A DNA stretch of 17,728 nt from JBCBJZ01 sp038522635 (GTDB lineage Bacteria > Pseudomonadota > Alphaproteobacteria > Rhizobiales > Hyphomicrobiaceae): assembly GCA_038522635.1 (NCBI GenBank), contig JBCBJZ010000070.1:1-17728 (forward strand). Direction: 5' to 3'. Each line of letters begins with the position of its first letter. Position 1 is the first letter of the stretch. The translations under genes were made by a program, and so were the position numbers. Below, one piece after another: positions 14,316 to 17,728 of this stretch. The notes under the pieces were generated by a model. It saw only the letters and a program-made list of their open reading frames with translations, was not told the DNA's origin and did no database searches.

Positions 14316-15911
14316 ATGAGCGAGCGCATCCCCCGCGTTTTGATTTCTGACAAGCTGTCTGAAACGGCCGTGCAGATCTTTCGCGACCGCGGCCTCGACG
14401 TCACCTTCGAGCCCGAGCTTGGCAAGGACAAAGCCAAGCTGCATGAGATGATCGCCGACTTCGATGGTCTGGCGATCCGCTCAGCCACCAAGGTCACCGA
14501 AAAACTGCTCGGCGCGGCCGGGACGCTGAAGGTGATCGGGCGTGCCGGCATCGGCGTCGACAACGTCGATGTGAAAGCGGCGACAGCTAAAGGCGTCATC
14601 GTGATGAACACGCCGTTTGGCAATTCGATCACGACGGCCGAACACGCGATCTCGCTGATGCTCGCGCTGGCCCGGCAGATCCCTGAAGCCAACCAATCGA
14701 CGCAGGCTGGCAAGTGGGAGAAGTCCAAATTCATGGGCGTTGAGTTGTTCGGCAAAACGCTGGGCGTCATCGGCTGCGGCAACATCGGCTCCAACGTTGC
14801 CGAACGCGGCATTGGCCTCAAGATGCGGGTGATCGCGTTCGACCCGTTCCTGTCGCCGGAGCGCGCGCTCGAACTGGGCGTGGAGAAAGTCGACCTTGAG
14901 ACGCTGTTGCAGCGCGCCGACGTGATCACGCTGCACACGCCACTCAACGATAAGACGCGCCGGCTGATCGATGCTGACGCGTTGGCGAAAACCAAGCCAG
15001 GCGTCCGCATTGTCAACTGCGCACGCGGGGGGCTGATCGATGAGGCGGCTCTGAAGGAAGCGCTCGATCGGGGCCAGGTGGCCGGCGCCGCCCTCGACGT
15101 CTTTGAAACCGAGCCGGCAACCGACAACATCCTGTTCGGTCACCCCAACGTCATCTGCACGCCGCACCTGGGCGCTGCCACCACCGAAGCCCAGGAGAAC
15201 GTGGCGCTGCAGGTTGCCGAGCAGATGTCAGACTATCTCACAAAGGGCGCAATCTCGAACGCGATCAACTTCCCCAACATCACCGCGGAGGAAGCGCCCC
15301 GGCTGAAGCCGTTCGTGAAGCTCGCCGAACAACTGGGTTCGTTCGCCGGCCAGCTCACGTTATCGGAGATGCTTGGCATCCGTGTCGAATACGCGGGCGA
15401 CGTTGCGGACATGAACACGCATGCGCTGAGCTCAGCGATCCTGGCCGGCGTGCTGCGGCCCATTTTGTCGGAGGTGAACATGATCTCCGCGCCGGCCCTG
15501 GCGAAAGACCGCGGCATGGCGTTCGAGGAGGTTCGGCGCGGCGGCGAGGGCGCCTACCAGACCTATATTCGCCTTACCGTGCGCACCCGCAATCAGGAGC
15601 GTTCGGTCGCTGGTACCGTGTTCTCCGATGGCCGCCCCCGCATCATCCAGGTGAAGGGCATCAACATGGAAGCGGAGCTGACGCCGCACATGCTGTACAT
15701 CACCAACATGGATAAGCCGGGCTTTATCGGTGATTTCGGCACGCTGATGGGGGCACGCGGCGTCAACATCGCGACCTTCAATCTTGGGCGCGATCGCCCG
15801 GGCGGCGACGCCATCTGCCTCGTATCGGTGGACGAGCTGATCGACGATGCAACGCTCGACGCCGTCACGGATCTGACTCAGGTGACGCGCGCGCAGCGGT
15901 TGGAGTTTTAG
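14316..15911 (+). CDS. serA: SerA, D-3-phosphoglycerate dehydrogenase (long form with ACT domain)
   Basis: SerA oxidises 3-phosphoglycerate to 3-phosphohydroxypyruvate with NAD, the first step of serine synthesis. The 531-residue product is the long type. A substrate-binding and Rossmann domain core fills about 6-318, with GCGNIGS (153-159) for NAD and catalytic R237 (NCARGG), E266 (ETEP) and H284 (PHLG). The allosteric substrate-binding (ASB) domain spans about 320-450. The ACT domain at about 457-531 (LYITNMDKPGFIGDFGTLM) is where serine feedback usually acts in this family. ATG at 14316 is preferred over TTG at 14301. It is transcribed with serC from the divergent region and ends in a convergent junction with the SDR gene. 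Confidence 0.97.
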   Translation: MSERIPRVLISDKLSETAVQIFRDRGLDVTFEPELGKDKAKLHEMIADFDGLAIRSATKVTEKLLGAAGTLKVIGRAGIGVDNVDVKAATAKGVIVMNTPFGNSITTAEHAISLMLALARQIPEANQSTQAGKWEKSKFMGVELFGKTLGVIGCGNIGSNVAERGIGLKMRVIAFDPFLSPERALELGVEKVDLETLLQRADVITLHTPLNDKTRRLIDADALAKTKPGVRIVNCARGGLIDEAALKEALDRGQVAGAALDVFETEPATDNILFGHPNVICTPHLGAATTEAQENVALQVAEQMSDYLTKGAISNAINFPNITAEEAPRLKPFVKLAEQLGSFAGQLTLSEMLGIRVEYAGDVADMNTHALSSAILAGVLRPILSEVNMISAPALAKDRGMAFEEVRRGGEGAYQTYIRLTVRTRNQERSVAGTVFSDGRPRIIQVKGINMEAELTPHMLYITNMDKPGFIGDFGTLMGARGVNIATFNLGRDRPGGDAICLVSVDELIDDATLDAVTDLTQVTRAQRLEF

Positions 15912-15917
15912 AGTTCG

Positions 15918-15947
15918 TCCGCATCAGGGGGTCTCCCCCGATGCGGA
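15918..15947. terminator. Bidirectional hairpin between convergent serA and the SDR gene
   Basis: TCCGCATC (15918-15925) pairs with GATGCGGA (15940-15947), and GGGGG pairs with CCCCC inside, giving a 13-bp stem with one bulged A and a TCT loop. It starts 7 nt after the serA stop and, on the other strand, 7 nt after the SDR stop. It can serve both convergent genes. It lacks a T-run on either side, so it is either a non-canonical terminator or an mRNA 3'-end stabiliser. Confidence 0.7.
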
Positions 15948-15953
15948 TGAAAT

Positions 15954-16799
15954 CTAAGCGATCAGCAGCCCGCCGTTGATGCTGAGCACCTGGCCGGTGA
16001 CGTAAGCGGAGAGGTCGCTTGCGAGATAAAGGCAGCCACCGGCGACATCGTCTGAACGCCCCAAACGGCCCATCGGCACACCGGTGGCGGCCTGGTCCTT
16101 GATGGCCCGCGTCATGCGCCCCTTTGTAAAGTCGTTGTCGATGACGCCGGGCGCGATGGCGTTGGCGCGAATGCCTTCGGGCGCCAACTCGCGCGCAAGC
16201 GCTTTGGCCAGGCCGAAGATGCCGGACTTAGCGGCGGCGTAATGCGAGCGGCCGAAGAGGCCGCCGCCGACCTGACCGGCGATGGACGAAATGAACACCA
16301 AACGCCCGTCGCCTTGCGCGCGCATGGTCGGCAGGACGGCCTGCGCCATCTGGAAATTGCCGCGCAGGTTGACGTCGAGGACGTGGTCGTATTCGGCCGG
16401 CGCGATGTCGTCGATCAGCGTGGGGAAGACGACGCCGGCGTTGCCGATCAGGATGTCGATGCGGCCGAAGGCATCGTGGACGGCGTTGACGGCCTCCTGG
16501 CAGGCGGCGGCCTGGCGGACGTCGCAGGCAAGGCCCAGGTGGCCACCCGGGTTGGCGCTGGGCGCTCCCGCGGCGTCGTCGTTCTCGGTGGGCCGATCGC
16601 CAAGCGCGGCGGCAACCTGCGCCGGGTCCGTCTCAGCCAGGTCGAGCAGGGCGACATGCGCGCCATGGCTGGCGAAAAGCTGCGCCGTCGCGTGGCCGAT
16701 GCCGCCCGCACCGGCACCGCCGGTGATGATCGCCGTGCGGCCTTCGAGCAGGGCGCCGACGGTGCGAAGCGGACGCGCCTGCACACTGGCATCACTCAT
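15954..16799 (-). CDS. SDR-family NAD(P)-dependent oxidoreductase, substrate unknown
   Basis: A classical short-chain dehydrogenase/reductase of 281 residues. The cofactor motif TGGAGAGGIGHA is at 26-37, and an aspartate ending the second strand (LLDLAE, D53) favours NAD over NADP. The NAG motif is at 120-122. The active site is complete, with S172 (ISSIAG), Y187 and K191 (YAAAK). The C-terminus YVTGQVLSINGGLLIA is typical of FabG-like SDRs, whose substrate cannot be read from sequence. Residues 55-90 carry a loosely conserved insert. ATG at 16799 with GAAGG 8 nt upstream. It lies 116 bp downstream of a DenD-like gene in the same direction, so a role in sugar-acid or hydroxy-acid metabolism is possible but only inferred. 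Confidence 0.93.
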   Translation of the reverse strand: MSDASVQARPLRTVGALLEGRTAIITGGAGAGGIGHATAQLFASHGAHVALLDLAETDPAQVAAALGDRPTENDDAAGAPSANPGGHLGLACDVRQAAACQEAVNAVHDAFGRIDILIGNAGVVFPTLIDDIAPAEYDHVLDVNLRGNFQMAQAVLPTMRAQGDGRLVFISSIAGQVGGGLFGRSHYAAAKSGIFGLAKALARELAPEGIRANAIAPGVIDNDFTKGRMTRAIKDQAATGVPMGRLGRSDDVAGGCLYLASDLSAYVTGQVLSINGGLLIA

Positions 16800-16884
16800 G
16801 GGGGCAACCTTCAGTCACAGGAGCGACCTCACTTATGGGGGGCGTGTTCCGGGGAGGGGCGGCCTTCCTTGCCGTTCATCTTTC

Positions 16885-16908
16885 GCATCAGATGATTCCC
16901 CCTGATGC
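16885..16908 (-). terminator. Hairpin after the DenD-like gene, related to the one after the SDR gene
   Basis: GCATCAG (16885-16891) pairs with CTGATGC (16902-16908) over 7 bp around a 10-nt loop, starting 7 nt after the stop codon at 16918-16916. On the minus strand the arms and the GGGGGA block match the hairpin at 15918-15947. No T-run follows. A terminator or 3'-end processing function is inferred. Confidence 0.5.
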
Positions 16909-16915
16909 CCATAAT

Positions 16916-17728
16916 CTAGGCGATCACGCCGTCGCGCTCATCCTCGATATGCGCGCGGATGATCGCGTCAAAATCGGGTTCAGCTTCAAAGCCAAGTTCG
17001 CGCGCACGCACGGCATCAAAGCGCGTCGGCCAGCCTGCGACGATCCCCTGGATGAACGGATCGGGCTCCCGTTTGATGCGGGCGACCACGCGTTCGCCCC
17101 CAACCCGGCGTAGCGCCTCGATTTGTTCGCCAACGCTGACGCCCACGCCCGGCATCGAAAGGGCCCGTCTCGGCCCCACCTCATCCAGGTCCAAAGTGGC
17201 GGCGTGAATGAAGAAGTTGGTCGCGCTACGCGGGCTGGCGTGAGTGTGCACCACCTCTTCGGCGACGGGCAGCACGGCCTCTTCGCCGGCGATCGGTTCG
17301 CGGATGATGTTGGAGAAGAAACCGCTCGCGGCCGCATTCGGTGCACCGGGACGCACGCAAATGGTCGGCAGCCGAATGCTCAAGCCATCGACCATACCGC
17401 GGCGGGCGTAATCGGAAATCAGGAGTTCGCAAATCGCCTTTTGCGTCCCGTAGGACGTAAGCGGCGTGGTGAAAAAGTTGTCCGGGATCTGTGCCGGGAA
17501 CGGAGCGCCGAAAACCGCAATTGAACTGGCGAAGAGGAAGCGCGGCTTGTACCCCTCGCCTGCTGCGCGGATCGCCTCAAGCAGATTGCGGGTGCCGTCC
17601 ATATTGATGGCGTAACCCTTGTCGAAGTCCTGCTCGGCTTCCCCAGACACCACCGCGGCAAGATGGAAGATCACGTCCGGGCGTGAAGCGATGAGGCGCG
17701 CTGCTTCGCCCGCGGCGGGCAAATCGCC
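16916..17728 (-). CDS. denD: DenD-like D-erythronate dehydrogenase, extended SDR (5' end beyond window)
   Basis: The visible 270 residues run off the right edge and lack the N-terminal Rossmann glycine motif, roughly 50 residues judging by family length. The rest is an extended SDR: FHLAAVVSGEAE (21-32 of the fragment), NMDGTRNLLEA (42-52), SSIAVFG (68-74) and catalytic Y93/K97 (YGTQK), with the serine (S69) 24 residues before the tyrosine. HLAAVVSGEAE-DFDKGY, the ASPRSATNFFIHAATLDLD stretch (about 194-212) and the SMPGVGVSV block match the DenD family, which oxidises D-erythronate to 2-keto-D-erythronate with NAD. The usual otnI/otnC partners are not in the window. The assignment to substrate is by family likeness only. 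Confidence 0.85.
   Translation of the reverse strand, partial: GDLPAAGEAARLIASRPDVIFHLAAVVSGEAEQDFDKGYAINMDGTRNLLEAIRAAGEGYKPRFLFASSIAVFGAPFPAQIPDNFFTTPLTSYGTQKAICELLISDYARRGMVDGLSIRLPTICVRPGAPNAAASGFFSNIIREPIAGEEAVLPVAEEVVHTHASPRSATNFFIHAATLDLDEVGPRRALSMPGVGVSVGEQIEALRRVGGERVVARIKREPDPFIQGIVAGWPTRFDAVRARELGFEAEPDFDAIIRAHIEDERDGVIA

Noticed and set aside
1..17728. Mobile elements, CRISPR arrays, tRNAs, defence or phage genes
   Set aside because: Looked for on both strands and not found; the window is syntenic housekeeping DNA with no transposase, repeat-spacer pattern or cloverleaf that I could identify.

Overview
The window is a chromosomal stretch from a GC-rich alphaproteobacterium. Four things point there: the gene order murD-ftsW-murG-murC-murB-ddl-ftsQ-ftsA-ftsZ-lpxC, an FtsZ with a very long Pro/Ala linker and alphaproteobacterial-type islands, a SerC of the type shared with Rhizobiales and Caulobacterales, and a serC-serA pair behind a serC-leader-like RNA. 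The order or genus cannot be fixed from sequence alone.

Region 1 (1-12746, minus strand) is the distal half of the division and cell wall (dcw) cluster, transcribed right to left. murD, ftsW, murG, murC and murB make and process peptidoglycan precursors. ddl supplies D-Ala-D-Ala. ftsQ, ftsA and ftsZ build the divisome. The first 24 codons of lpxC (lipid A synthesis) lie at the left edge and follow ftsZ. murD/ftsW, ftsW/murG, murC/murB and ftsQ/ftsA are tightly packed (5-bp gap, abutting, 4-bp overlap, 7-bp gap). Gaps of 124-192 bp separate murG/murC, murB/ddl, ddl/ftsQ and ftsA/ftsZ. The usual upstream neighbours (mraY, murF, murE, ftsI) are absent: the cluster is broken just upstream of murD.

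Region 2 (12747-15947, plus strand) is the serine biosynthesis pair serC-serA, divergent from murD. The 250-bp divergent region carries a compact structured leader directly before serC, with the serC ribosome binding site inside its last hairpin. It matches the description of the orphan serC leader RNA of alphaproteobacteria.

Region 3 (15948-17728, minus strand) holds an SDR-family oxidoreductase and, running off the right edge, a DenD-like (D-erythronate dehydrogenase family) gene. Both end in a near-identical sequence covering the last codons, the TAG stop and a following hairpin. One of these hairpins also separates the SDR gene from convergent serA.

No tRNA, rRNA, insertion sequence, CRISPR array, phage gene or defence system was seen. 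Most of the window is conserved housekeeping DNA. The best leads are the serC leader with a possible pseudoknot, the repeated gene-end hairpin, and a recurrent GGCTTGCA word near gene starts.
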